Below are positions 24,400 to 33,088 of a DNA stretch of 40,710 bases, piece by piece. Position 1 is the stretch's first letter. Every line of letters begins with the position of its first letter. The position numbers and the translations under genes were made by a program. The notes under the pieces were generated by a model, which was not told the DNA's origin, did not search any database, and saw only the letters and a program-made list of their open reading frames with translations. Source of the stretch: Faecalibacterium sp. (GTDB lineage: Bacteria > Bacillota > Clostridia > Oscillospirales > Ruminococcaceae); assembly GCA_022652735.1 (NCBI GenBank), contig JALCRP010000018.1:1-40710 (forward strand), written 5' to 3'.

Positions 24400-26831
24400 T
24401 TTTGCTTTTGCGTCGGGCTTTCTTCAGAGTCCGGCGCTTTTTCTTTGTCCGGCACTTTTTCCTTGCCGATGTCATACTGCCGGCACTGTTTTTCCAACAG
24501 TTCGCGGTAGAAGCCGCCCGCCCATGCATTTTGTTCTTCGCGGTAAATACGGTTCAAATCATCAATTTGTGCCGTGCGCAGCAGCTCAACAAAATCTTTC
24601 AGAGGCATCGGCTTAGCATAATAGTACCCCTGCATAAAGCGGCAGCCCATCGCGCCAAGGCGATCCGCCTGCGCCTGCGTTTCTACGCCTTCCGCGATCA
24701 CCGGAATCTGCATTGACTGTGAAAGCCCGATGATGGCACGCAAAATCTTTTGGCTGACCGCATCGTTGGGCGAATCCTCCAAAAAGCGCAAATCCATTTT
24801 TAGCACATCCACGGGGATGTCCTTCAGCGTGTTCAGCGAAGAATAGCCGCTGCCGAAATCGTCCATCTCGATCAGAAAGCCGGACGCCTGCAAACGCTGT
24901 AAAAGCGCGCGCTGTTTCGGCACATCCAGCATCGCTACGCTTTCCGTGATCTCCAGCTTGAGTGACCGTGCCGGAATCCCGTATTTCACCACAAGCCCAG
25001 TAAATATGGCATACAGATCCTGCGCATAAAAATCCCGCGTAGAGACATTGACCGATATGGAAAGCGGCACACACGGCATGTGCCCCCGCAGCTTTTGGAT
25101 TATCTGACAGGCAAGATCCCAGCAATAAAAGTCCATCTGCGGAATCAGGCCGTTGCGCTCAAACAGCGGCACAAACGCCCCGGGCGCCAGAAGCCCAAAC
25201 TGCGGATGCTGCCAACGTACCAGCGCCTCCGCGCCCACCACGGCCCCGGTATGGTAATCGTACTGCGGTTGAAAATACAGCACAAACTGCTTTTGCGCCA
25301 GCGCCAGCGGAAACTGCGACACCATTTCATTTTCGCGCAAAAGATCGCTGCGCAGCTGGTTATCATAATAGGCAATCTGCCACTGGACATTGCCGCGCAA
25401 GCTGCCGCAGGCCAGCAGCGCGCGGTCGCACATCACCTCGACCGGCACGGTACGGTCCGTCACCTCGTAAATGCCAAAGTGGTTCACAATGGCGATGGGG
25501 AAATTTACCTGCCGGTGTGTGGCGGCTGATTTTATGTAGAAATCCTTTTCCAAACAATATTCCTTCGGGGTGCAAACCGCAAAATGGTCGCTTTCCAAGC
25601 GGCCTGCCACGACATCCGTCTCCCGGATGGCCTGCAAGTGCTGGCCGATGGTCATCAAAAGCTCATCGGCGGCGGCTTTGCCCATCATATCATTAATTAG
25701 CTTAAACTGCTGAATGTTGGTGACGATAATATAAAAAGCACGATTGGGATATTTCGCCAGCAACTTTTTGGTCTCCTGCATAAATGCCTGTTTATTGTAA
25801 ATGCCGGTCATCTCATCGTGCGTAACACGATACTGCTCCTTCAGATAGGCCTCGACGCCTTCCGTTACATCCTCCATAACGAAAAAGCAGCCCATTGCGC
25901 GGTTCTTTTCATCTTTCAGGCGCACGAACTGCGTCTGATAGTATTTTTCCGCGATCCCCTCGCCAAGCTTCAGCTGGCGGCGAAAATCCTGTAAAAAGCA
26001 GGATTTTTCCAGCTGCAATGTAGTTTTCCATGCCTCGAGCGTAGGCTTTTTTTGCAGCGAAAACCATTCTTCCGCATAAGAGTTCGTGTAGATGCATTCC
26101 CCGTAGCAATTAAATAAGAGCACTGCCGATTTGCTATTGTTCCAAACCAGACGGCGCATACCGTCGATCATCTTTTGCGGCAGAAAGCGGAAGGTAAAAT
26201 AGCACAGCAAAACCGCCGCCGGGCCAAAGCTCAGCACCGAATAATCCAACGGGAAGCGTGTCAGCAGGAATACCGCATTCACCGCCGCAACACCGGCGAC
26301 CACTAGGCAAAGCATAATGTACTGCAGCTGATACAGGCGCGGCGCACGTATCAGCTGGCGGATCAGGTATACAAAGATGACCGCCGTTAAGCCATAGCAA
26401 AGCAGCATATGGCCAAGCAGGCCGATCTGCGTTTGAAACGTCCAACAGCGCATATCGCCCAGATAGAACGGATACAGCCGATAGGCATGCCCAAAGATGG
26501 GATTCAGTAGGCTTGAAACGCTGTCGATAAGCAAAAGCACATAGATCGGCGCCGGCAGACGGGGCCGCCGCGTGTAAGCCAGAACAAACCGCAGTAATGC
26601 CGCGCATGTCCATGTAAAGCACACCAAATACAGGGCATAAAACAGATTTGCCGCAACCTCGGCCGCCGCAAGCAGCGCAATTTCATAAAACAGAATTGCG
26701 CCAAACGCCGAAGCCAGCATGAACTGCATGGGCCGGCAAATCATGTTCTTTTGCCGTCTGCAAAAGAGCAAAGCCACGGCAAGCATAATTTCCGTTGCGA
26801 TAAAAAGGATCAGAAGCATGGATTTGAGCAC
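24396..26831 (-). CDS. 7TM-PAS-GGDEF(degenerate)-EAL c-di-GMP phosphodiesterase
   Basis: An 811-residue membrane protein predicted to hydrolyse cyclic di-GMP. Residues 1-220 hold about seven membrane helices, similar to the 7TM sensor module of some kinases. A PAS-like domain (230-325) precedes a GGDEF domain whose motif reads RLESDHF (411-417), so cyclase activity should be lost. The EAL domain is intact: EALVRW (535-540), NVS (595-597), EITES (627-631), DDFGSGYSS (657-665), KMD (678-680), AEGVET (713-718) and MQGYYYAKP (733-741). The degenerate GGDEF may bind GTP as a regulator. The GTG at 26831 has AAGGGGG at eight bases; an ATG four codons in is an alternative. The C-terminal tail is charged and ends in duplicated DNA. 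Confidence 0.93.
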   Translation of the reverse strand: MLKSMLLILFIATEIMLAVALLFCRRQKNMICRPMQFMLASAFGAILFYEIALLAAAEVAANLFYALYLVCFTWTCAALLRFVLAYTRRPRLPAPIYVLLLIDSVSSLLNPIFGHAYRLYPFYLGDMRCWTFQTQIGLLGHMLLCYGLTAVIFVYLIRQLIRAPRLYQLQYIMLCLVVAGVAAVNAVFLLTRFPLDYSVLSFGPAAVLLCYFTFRFLPQKMIDGMRRLVWNNSKSAVLLFNCYGECIYTNSYAEEWFSLQKKPTLEAWKTTLQLEKSCFLQDFRRQLKLGEGIAEKYYQTQFVRLKDEKNRAMGCFFVMEDVTEGVEAYLKEQYRVTHDEMTGIYNKQAFMQETKKLLAKYPNRAFYIIVTNIQQFKLINDMMGKAAADELLMTIGQHLQAIRETDVVAGRLESDHFAVCTPKEYCLEKDFYIKSAATHRQVNFPIAIVNHFGIYEVTDRTVPVEVMCDRALLACGSLRGNVQWQIAYYDNQLRSDLLRENEMVSQFPLALAQKQFVLYFQPQYDYHTGAVVGAEALVRWQHPQFGLLAPGAFVPLFERNGLIPQMDFYCWDLACQIIQKLRGHMPCVPLSISVNVSTRDFYAQDLYAIFTGLVVKYGIPARSLKLEITESVAMLDVPKQRALLQRLQASGFLIEMDDFGSGYSSLNTLKDIPVDVLKMDLRFLEDSPNDAVSQKILRAIIGLSQSMQIPVIAEGVETQAQADRLGAMGCRFMQGYYYAKPMPLKDFVELLRTAQIDDLNRIYREEQNAWAGGFYRELLEKQCRQYDIGKEKVPDKEKAPDSEESPTQKQN

Positions 26832-26973
26832 CGTAATGGCCCCCTTCCGCCCAGCGGGAAAGCCGCGGCGTATTAAGCGCCGTTCCTTCAGTTCCCTCTT
26901 TAGATTATTCCACGAAAAAGCTCGATTCGCAAGAGGCAGTTTTGTGCAGATTTCCTTTTTCCCATCTTTTCTT

Positions 26974-27017
26974 AAAAAAAAACGCCCTGAGCAGGTTTTC
27001 TAAACCTTCTCAAGACG
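26974..27017 (-). terminator. Strong Rho-independent terminator of the opp operon
   Basis: On the minus strand an outer nine-base-pair stem (26983-26991 with 27009-27017, two G-T pairs), a single-base internal mismatch, and a perfect six-base inner stem (AGGTTT/AAACCT) are followed by nine T. It lies about 14 bases after the oppF stop. Confidence 0.95.
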
Positions 27018-27030
27018 CTTTCCTTAGGTT

Positions 27031-27984
27031 TTATCGGGCAGGCACTGCCTGTGCTGCCGCCCACTTGGCAAATTCTTCGTCGGTGCAAAGCACTGTATGA
27101 GTTCCCTCTACAAGGTGCTCCGTGCCGGCATTATAGTCAATGCCGCTGGTGGCATAATCGTAGCTTTCCGCCACACGCTGCTTTTCCACGATGGGGTTCG
27201 GGCACGGAATGGCCGAAAGCAGGCTGCGGGTATACGGATGGATCGGGTGTGTAAAGATTTCCTCCGTCGTGCCTGTTTCCAACAGATGTCCAAGGTGGAG
27301 TACACCAATGCGGTCAGAGATGTATTTCACCATAGAAAGATCGTGCGCGATGAACAAAATCGCCGTGCCCGTTTCCTGCTGAATATCTTTCATCAGGTTG
27401 ACGACCTGCGCCTGAATCGAAACATCCAACGCAGAGATGCATTCGTCGGCGATAATGAGCTTCGGGTGCATCACGAGCGCGCGAGCAATGCCGACGCGCT
27501 GGCGCTGCCCGCCGGAGAACTGGTGCGGATACCGCTCGGCGTGTTCGGGCGCAAGGCCCACCTTTGCCAGCATCTTTTCGATAATCTCCTGCCGCTCGGC
27601 CGCGGTCTTGCAGCTGTGATGGATGTCAAGGCCCTCGGCGATAATGTCGCCGACCTTTTTGCGCGGGTTCAGCGAAGCCATCGGGTCCTGAAAGATCATC
27701 TGCATCTGGGTACGCAGCATCTCATTTTGGGCATGTGTCAGTTTGCCGCTGATGTCCTCGCCGTTAAAGCGGATTTTGCCGGCGGTCGGGTCATACAGGC
27801 GGATCACGCTGCGGCCGATCGTAGATTTGCCCGAGCCGGATTCGCCCACAAGGCCGTAGGTTTCGCCCGGGTAGATTTGGAAGCTGACATTATCTACGGC
27901 TTTTACCGTAAATTTGCTGCTGATTTTGAAATACTGCTTGAGGCCCTCAACTTCGAGAAGCGGGGCAGTTTTGGTTTCAGACAT
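27031..27984 (-). CDS. oppF: Oligopeptide ABC transporter ATP-binding protein OppF
   Basis: One of the two cytoplasmic ATPases driving peptide import. The protein has 317 residues. Walker A is GESGSGKST (47-55), the Q-loop is MIFQDPMASLNPR, the signature is FSGGQRQRVGIARAL, and Walker B continues as IIADECISALD, where the usual proline after DE is Cys, as in many OppF proteins. A late HPYTRSLLSAIP motif marks the Opp/Dpp subfamily. The ATG at 27984 has GGAGG nine bases upstream and overlaps the oppD stop by eight bases. It is the last gene before the terminator. Confidence 0.95.
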   Translation of the reverse strand: MSETKTAPLLEVEGLKQYFKISSKFTVKAVDNVSFQIYPGETYGLVGESGSGKSTIGRSVIRLYDPTAGKIRFNGEDISGKLTHAQNEMLRTQMQMIFQDPMASLNPRKKVGDIIAEGLDIHHSCKTAAERQEIIEKMLAKVGLAPEHAERYPHQFSGGQRQRVGIARALVMHPKLIIADECISALDVSIQAQVVNLMKDIQQETGTAILFIAHDLSMVKYISDRIGVLHLGHLLETGTTEEIFTHPIHPYTRSLLSAIPCPNPIVEKQRVAESYDYATSGIDYNAGTEHLVEGTHTVLCTDEEFAKWAAAQAVPAR

Positions 27985-29059
27985 GCTGTTCCGCCTCCTT
28001 TTTCATGCGCTCAATCCGCGCGGCAAGCTCCGGCGGCATTTCTACCTTCGGGGCGCGCGGGTCAAGCAGCCAAGTTGCTGCGTAATGCGTATCCGAAACC
28101 TTGAACATCGGCGGCTCTGCCTTTTCGTCGATGTTCAGTGCCTGCGGGTTGCGTGCCGCAAAAGCGTCGCCGGGCACCTCGTGCAGCAGGTTCGGCGGCG
28201 AGCCGGGGATGGTGTACAGGCGCTCGTCGTCCGTGTCCAGATCGGGCATAGCGGAAAGCAGGCCCCACGTATACGGGTGCTTCGGCTCGTAGAAAATCTC
28301 GTTAATCGTGCCGATCTCGACGATCTTGCCCGCGTACATAACGTTGACATAATCGGCAACCTTAGCCACCACACCAAGATCGTGCGTGATATAAATGACG
28401 GAAATGCCGCGCTCTTTCTGAACCTTGCGGATCAGCTCAAGGATTTTCGCCTGAATCGTCACGTCCAGTGCAGTCGTCGGTTCGTCGCAAATCAAAAGGT
28501 CAGGGTCGCACGAAAGCGCGATGGCGATCACCACGCGCTGGCGCATGCCGCCCGAAAGCTGATGCGGATAGTTTTTCATGCGCTTCTCCGCGTCGGTGAT
28601 GCCTACTTCTTTCAAAAGCTCGACCGCACGGTTGTATGCCTCGTTTTTTGCCATGTGGAAGTGCCAAAGCATACCTTCCATGATCTGCTTGCCGATTGTC
28701 ATAGTCGGGTCAAGGCTGGTCATCGGGTCCTGAAAAACCATCGCCATACGCTTGCCGTTGATGTGGCGGCGAATCCACTTTTTATCCTTTTGCAGGATGT
28801 CCACCTCGGCGGGCGTACCGTCGGCGTGGGTATAGCGGAACGTGATGCTGCCGCTGTTGACGACGGCGTTCGAGGCCAAAATGCCCATTGCGGCTTTCAT
28901 CGTGACGGACTTCCCCGAGCCGGATTCGCCCACGACCGCGACGGTTTCGCCGCGGTGCAGCGTCAGGTTTACGCCGCGGATGGCATGCACAGGGCCGGCC
29001 GTCGTCTTAAAGGTGATGTCCAGATCGCGCACCGACAAAATCTCTTCGTTTTCTTTCAT
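27977..29059 (-). CDS. oppD: Oligopeptide ABC transporter ATP-binding protein OppD
   Basis: The partner ATPase of OppF. The protein has 360 residues. Walker A is GESGSGKSV (44-52), the Q-loop is [12 protein letters not shown], the signature is [15 protein letters not shown], and Walker B is [12 protein letters not shown] with the switch histidine in [11 protein letters not shown]-terminal segment with [13 protein letters not shown] and oligopeptide-transporter extension is typical of OppD. The ATG at 29059 has GAGGAGG at eight bases. It lies 13 bases after oppC and overlaps oppF by eight. Confidence 0.95.
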   Translation of the reverse strand: MKENEEILSVRDLDITFKTTAGPVHAIRGVNLTLHRGETVAVVGESGSGKSVTMKAAMGILASNAVVNSGSITFRYTHADGTPAEVDILQKDKKWIRRHINGKRMAMVFQDPMTSLDPTMTIGKQIMEGMLWHFHMAKNEAYNRAVELLKEVGITDAEKRMKNYPHQLSGGMRQRVVIAIALSCDPDLLICDEPTTALDVTIQAKILELIRKVQKERGISVIYITHDLGVVAKVADYVNVMYAGKIVEIGTINEIFYEPKHPYTWGLLSAMPDLDTDDERLYTIPGSPPNLLHEVPGDAFAARNPQALNIDEKAEPPMFKVSDTHYAATWLLDPRAPKVEMPPELAARIERMKKEAEQHV

Positions 29060-29072
29060 GTTGTGCGCCTCC

Positions 29073-30137
29073 TCACATTTCCTTCAGTTTCGGGTCAAGC
29101 GCTTCGCGCAGGCCGTCGGCCACGAGGTTGAAGCTCAGCATCAGCAGGGCCATCACCACGATCGGCGGGATGATCTGATACGGGTGCGTTGTGAAGCTGT
29201 TGAATCCCTCGGAGATCAGCGAACCCAGCGAGCACTGCGGCACCGGGATGCCAAGGCCGACAAAAGACAAAAACGCTTCGGTAAAGATGGCCGTCGGGAT
29301 GCTGAACATCACCTGCGTAATAATAGGTCCGATGATGTTGGGCAGCACTTCGCGGAAGATAATGAAGAAGCTGCCGGCGCCCAACGTGCGGGAAGCCAAA
29401 ACGAACTCCTGCTCCTTGAGCTTGAGCATTTCGGCACGGGCGATACGGCTCATGCCAATCCATTCCGTCAGCATGAGGGCAAAGATGATCGTCACCATGC
29501 CGGGCTGCAAAACCAACAGCAGGAGCGTCACGATCACAAGGCGCGGGATACCGTTTGCAATTTCCAGAAAGCGCTGCATCACGCTATCCACGATGCCGCC
29601 GAAATAGCCGGAGATCAGGCCGTAGCTCATGCCGATAATCATATCAATCACGGCGGCGGCCACAGCAATAATGAGCGAGACGCGCGCGCCGCTCCATGTG
29701 CGCGTCCAGATGTCACGGCCAAAGTTATCCGAGCCGAACCAGTAATAGGTATCGCCCAGATCTTTGCTGACATAGCCGTTGATAAGCTTCGAGCCTGTCG
29801 TGGTAGACATGTTCTCGCTGCCGTCAAAGATGCCGAAGTTTTCGAGGCCCGGCACACGCGGCGCAAGGTTTTTTTCGCTTAGCGTCTGGCCGGAATAAGT
29901 ATAGCTCGTCATGTGCGGGCCGACGATGGCCATCAGCGTAATCAGCACGATAAAGATTGCGCCAATCACCGCGCTTTTCTTGCGGAAAAAGCGGATGCGC
30001 ACATCCTTCCAAAAGCTCTGCGCGGCAAAGTTGGTATCAGCCGCCAGCACACCGTCACGGTGCTTGAGCTGAAAATCTTCCGCGGTAAAGGAATCGGCCA
30101 CAGCGGCCTGTGTACCGAGAACAGCAGAATCTGTCAT
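29073..30137 (-). CDS. oppC: Oligopeptide ABC transporter permease OppC
   Basis: A membrane permease subunit of 354 residues. The long N-terminal cytoplasmic part is followed by a first helix (VIGAIFIVLITLMAIVG), a large external loop and about five further helices. The binding-protein-dependent transport motif EWIGMSRIARAEMLKLKEQE carries the EAA-loop that docks onto the ATPases. The ATG at 30137 overlaps the oppB stop by four bases (ATGA). It is placed between oppB and oppD as usual. Confidence 0.95.
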   Translation of the reverse strand: MTDSAVLGTQAAVADSFTAEDFQLKHRDGVLAADTNFAAQSFWKDVRIRFFRKKSAVIGAIFIVLITLMAIVGPHMTSYTYSGQTLSEKNLAPRVPGLENFGIFDGSENMSTTTGSKLINGYVSKDLGDTYYWFGSDNFGRDIWTRTWSGARVSLIIAVAAAVIDMIIGMSYGLISGYFGGIVDSVMQRFLEIANGIPRLVIVTLLLLVLQPGMVTIIFALMLTEWIGMSRIARAEMLKLKEQEFVLASRTLGAGSFFIIFREVLPNIIGPIITQVMFSIPTAIFTEAFLSFVGLGIPVPQCSLGSLISEGFNSFTTHPYQIIPPIVVMALLMLSFNLVADGLREALDPKLKEM

Positions 30138-31075
30138 GTTGCACTATCCTCCTTTGCCAGACGAATGCGCGGATCAATGATGCCGTACAGAATATCCACC
30201 ACCAGCATGATGCCGATGTACATAGCGCTGTAGATAAAGCTCAGCGAGATCACGACGTTATAATCGTTCGACTGAATCGCCGTGACAAGCAGGCTGCCGA
30301 CGCCGGGGATGGCGAAGATTTTTTCCACCACAAGGCTGCCTGTCATCAGGTCGACGATCAGCGGCGCAAGCACCGTTATGATCGGGATCAGCGCGTTGCG
30401 CAGCGCATGGCGGAAAATCAGCGCCGGGCCGGAAAGGCCCTTGCTTTCGGCCAGCAGCATATAATCGCTGCCCAAAACCTCCAGCATCTCGCTGCGGGTA
30501 AAGCGCGCGATGGATGCCATCGTAAACATGGAAAGCGAAATGCTGGGCAGCACACTCGACTGGAAGATTTGCTTTGCGCTGAACAGCATCGGGAACCAGC
30601 CGGCCTTGAAGCCCATCGTATAACTCAGCGCCAGCGCGAATACATACGAGGGCACGGATACGCCGATTACCGAGATCACGGTACAAAGCGTATCCAGCGG
30701 CGTATCATGCTTGAGGGCCGCTATGATCCCCAGCAAAAGGCCCACAAGCGCGCCCAGCGTCACGGCCATGCCGCCGATGCCGATGGAGATCGGCAGGCGG
30801 CTTTGGATCAGCTGCGAAATCGGCGTATTTTTCGAGATATTGTAGCTGACGCCGAAATCGCCGCGCAGCATATTTACCACATACTTGCCAAACTGCACCG
30901 GCAGCGGCTGATCGAGGCCGTATTTGGCATACAGCGTGGCGCGCTGGTCGTCGTTCAGCTTTTCATCGTTGAACGGCGAGCCCGGCATCAGCTGCATCAG
31001 CCCAAACAGCACGAGCAGGATTGCCAGCAACGTGAAGAACGAAATAATCACGCGCTTCAGAATGTATTTCTTCAA
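30134..31075 (-). CDS. oppB: Oligopeptide ABC transporter permease OppB
   Basis: A membrane permease subunit of 313 residues with about six helices. It starts MKKYILKRVIISFFTLLAI, the classic OppB/DppB N-terminus, and has an EAA-type loop around FTRSEMLEVLGSDYMLLAESKGL. The start is a TTG at 31075 with only moderate ribosome sites (AGGA four bases before, GGGG further up), so its translation may be weaker than that of oppA. A hairpin at 31115-31153 separates it from oppA. Confidence 0.94.
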   Translation of the reverse strand: MKKYILKRVIISFFTLLAILLVLFGLMQLMPGSPFNDEKLNDDQRATLYAKYGLDQPLPVQFGKYVVNMLRGDFGVSYNISKNTPISQLIQSRLPISIGIGGMAVTLGALVGLLLGIIAALKHDTPLDTLCTVISVIGVSVPSYVFALALSYTMGFKAGWFPMLFSAKQIFQSSVLPSISLSMFTMASIARFTRSEMLEVLGSDYMLLAESKGLSGPALIFRHALRNALIPIITVLAPLIVDLMTGSLVVEKIFAIPGVGSLLVTAIQSNDYNVVISLSFIYSAMYIGIMLVVDILYGIIDPRIRLAKEDSAT

Positions 31076-31114
31076 GGTTCCTGTTCCCCTTTCTTACTTG
31101 GCTTTGAAGACGCC

Positions 31115-31153
31115 AAAAGTCCGCACAGCGGTTTTCGTTTGCCGTGCGGACTT
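31115..31153 (-). terminator. Intercistronic hairpin between oppA and oppB (partial terminator)
   Basis: A perfect ten-base-pair stem (31117-31126 with 31144-31153) is followed on the minus strand by a short TTTT-GG. This is too short a T-run for full termination, and would suit partial termination or 3' protection of the oppA transcript, a common arrangement that yields excess binding protein. Confidence 0.55.
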
Positions 31154-31178
31154 ATTCAGGCGTTTGCCGATCCGCCGA

Positions 31179-32876
31179 TCAGGTTGCGGATTTTACCGTA
31201 TCTTTATAAACACGGTTCAGCGCAACCGGGTGGAACTCGATGCCGGTCACAGCGCTGGAAACCATCTGTGCGTTGCACTGTGTATACAGCGGGAAGATCA
31301 CAGCCTGATCCATCACGATCTTCTCGGCATCGTACAAAGCGCTCCAGCGGCCCGCCGCGTCGGTGCACAGATCGCCGGTGGTGCACTCTTCGATGATGGA
31401 ATCGTAATCGGCGTCGCTCCACATACCGTAGTTGTTGGAGTTATCCGTCACCCACATGCCAAGGTAGGTCATCGGGTCAGCATAGTCGGGGCCCCAACGG
31501 GTCAGGCCGATCGTGAAGTTGCCTTCCTGCAAATCGAGCACACGCTGCTTTTTCGGCTCAACAACGAGGTTCAGCGTCAGGCCGGGCAGCGCGGTTTCCC
31601 ACTGCTCCTTAACAACCTGTGCAACCTTCTGCGGCGCGTCGTCAGCGTCAACGACCATATCGAACGCAAAGGAATCCTTGCCCAGCTCGGACTTTGCTTT
31701 TTCAAAGTACTCGGTCGCTTTCGCGGCGTCGTAGGTGCACACATCGGAGAACTTCGTCTGGTCGCCCGAGAAGTCAGAGCCATCAGGGCCGGCGGCAAAA
31801 TCCATCGGGACGGCGGTGCAGGTCGGCTTCGAGCCGTCCTTCAACACATCGGTGCAGATGCTGTCGCGGTCAAGCGCCATCGTCAGCGCCATACGCAGAT
31901 TCTGGTTGGCCAGCTCCGGCACAGTCTTGATGTTCGGGGTGATATACCACAGATAGCCCGCGCCGACCGTCTTGAACTCGGGGTCGTCCGCAACCTGATC
32001 GACCTGCTCGCCGTTCAGCAGCGTGATGTCCAAATCGCCCGCCTGATAGCTCATCAGAGCCTGCTGGCTGTCCTTGATGACCTGATAGTTCAAAGCGCCC
32101 AGCTGTACGCGGGAGGCATCATAGTAATCCGGGTTCTTCGTCAGATGGAAAGCCGTAGCGGCCGGCTCGTAGGTATCGAGGATAAATGCGCCGTTGCCCA
32201 GAACGGTATCGGGGCTGGTGCCGTAAGTATCGCCGCAGCTCTCAAAGAACTTCTGGTTCATCGGGTAGTAGGTGGGGAAATACATCAGGCTCAAGAAGTA
32301 GCTGACAGGCACGTTCAGCGTAACCTGCAGCGTCTTTTCGTCGACGGCGGTAACGCCCAGCTCGCTGGGGTCCTTTTCGCCGGCAATGATTTCGGCAGCA
32401 TTCTGCACCTGGCCGATGTCGCTGAGCATGTAAGCATACTCACTGGCGTTGGCCGGATCGGCTGCGCGCTGCCAGCCAAAGACGAAATCGGCGGCCGTCA
32501 CGGGGTCGCCATTCGTCCACTTCGCATCCTTCAGGTGGAAGGTATACTGCGTACCGTCGTCGGAAAGGTCGTAGCTGTCGGCAAGCGCGTTAACGGCTGC
32601 GCCGGATTCGTCCATCTGCATCAAGCCGTCGGTATAGCAGGCGATCACCTCAAAAGAAGTGCCGTCCGTAGCAAGCTGCGGGTCAAGGCTCTCGACTTCC
32701 GTTTCGAGCATGATGTTCAGGGTGCTGGCATCGCCGGAAGCGGCGGCAGAAGCGCCCGAGGCAGCCGTGCTGCCGGCGGCAGAAGCAGCCTTGTTGCCGC
32801 AGGCGGACAGAACACCGGCGGCCGCGGCCATGCCGCAAACCTTCAGAAAATCACGACGTTTAATCATACGTTTCAT
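31179..32876 (-). CDS. oppA: Oligopeptide-binding lipoprotein OppA with twin-arginine signal
   Basis: The extracellular substrate-binding protein of the peptide importer, family SBP_bac_5, 565 residues. The signal has RRDFLKV (twin-arginine-like motif) followed by a hydrophobic stretch and lipobox LSAC, so it appears to be a Tat-type lipoprotein; plain Sec export is not excluded. The mature start is a low-complexity Ala/Ser/Gly linker. Family landmarks include LNIMLETEVESLDPQLATDG, DSYDLSDDGTQYTFHLKD and TNGDPVTAADFVFGW. The ATG at 32876 has CAGGAGGG nine bases upstream; the frame is open for 71 codons more but that part is promoter and leader. It heads the oppABCDF operon. Confidence 0.94.
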   Translation of the reverse strand: MKRMIKRRDFLKVCGMAAAAGVLSACGNKAASAAGSTAASGASAAASGDASTLNIMLETEVESLDPQLATDGTSFEVIACYTDGLMQMDESGAAVNALADSYDLSDDGTQYTFHLKDAKWTNGDPVTAADFVFGWQRAADPANASEYAYMLSDIGQVQNAAEIIAGEKDPSELGVTAVDEKTLQVTLNVPVSYFLSLMYFPTYYPMNQKFFESCGDTYGTSPDTVLGNGAFILDTYEPAATAFHLTKNPDYYDASRVQLGALNYQVIKDSQQALMSYQAGDLDITLLNGEQVDQVADDPEFKTVGAGYLWYITPNIKTVPELANQNLRMALTMALDRDSICTDVLKDGSKPTCTAVPMDFAAGPDGSDFSGDQTKFSDVCTYDAAKATEYFEKAKSELGKDSFAFDMVVDADDAPQKVAQVVKEQWETALPGLTLNLVVEPKKQRVLDLQEGNFTIGLTRWGPDYADPMTYLGMWVTDNSNNYGMWSDADYDSIIEECTTGDLCTDAAGRWSALYDAEKIVMDQAVIFPLYTQCNAQMVSSAVTGIEFHPVALNRVYKDTVKSAT

Positions 32877-32893
32877 AATACTTTTCCCTCCTG

Positions 32894-32936
32894 AATAAAA
32901 AGAGACGCAGAATTCCACGATCGGTACTCCTGCGTC
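32894..32936 (-). promoter_or_regulatory. Terminator-like hairpin in the oppA leader
   Basis: On the minus strand a seven-base-pair stem (GACGCAG, 32930-32936, with CTGCGTC, 32904-32910) and a 19-base loop precede CTCTTTTTATT. It sits between the promoter and the oppA ribosome site, so it could attenuate transcription. No antiterminator partner was found. Confidence 0.5.
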
Positions 32937-32948
32937 CTCGTGTGCTTT

Positions 32949-32976
32949 AGTATAATACAGTAGCGTAAAAAAGCAA
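32949..32976 (-). promoter_or_regulatory. Promoter of the opp operon
   Basis: Minus strand TTGCTT (32971-32976), a 16-base spacer and TATACT (32949-32954). It is about 73 bases upstream of the oppA ATG. Confidence 0.65.
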
Positions 32977-32995
32977 ACGTTTTTTGTGGGTTTTA

Positions 32996-33006
32996 CCGAA
33001 GTTCGG
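32996..33006. promoter_or_regulatory. Inverted repeat CCGAA-G-TTCGG upstream of opp
   Basis: A perfect five-base dyad around one central base, about 20 bases upstream of the opp -35. The half-site TTCGGA recurs at 33022-33027, 20 bases (two helical turns) from the copy at 33002. This spacing suggests a regulator-binding region. Confidence 0.4.
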
Positions 33007-33069
33007 AAGGTTGCATACAAATTCGGAAAACGCAAGTTTAATTTTTGACAGTTTTTTCCCGATTTTGTG

Positions 33070-33088
33070 TGTCTGTCGTGTACAGACA
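33070..33088. promoter_or_regulatory. Inverted repeat TGTCTGT-N5-ACAGACA
   Basis: A perfect seven-base dyad with a five-base spacer in the 391-base gap between oppA and the plus-strand cyclo-ligase gene. It is a candidate operator. A further 12-base palindrome, ACATGTACATGT, lies at 33143-33154. Outside these dyads and the two promoters I see no gene in the gap. Confidence 0.4.

Larger units (their letters stand above)
24147..24409 (+). repeat. Damaged copy of the 270-bp dispersed repeat
   Basis: Counterpart of 10403-10672. It ends within the last codons of the EAL gene on the opposite strand, so it supplies that gene's final KQN codons, stop and downstream hairpin. The preceding bases 24025-24146 between the kinase stop and the repeat hold no gene and no clear terminator. 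Confidence 0.93.

Noticed and set aside
30924-32894. 656-codon open frame on the plus strand opposite oppA
   Set aside because: Antisense shadow of a clear oppA. It shows no recognisable domain and crosses the oppA signal sequence.
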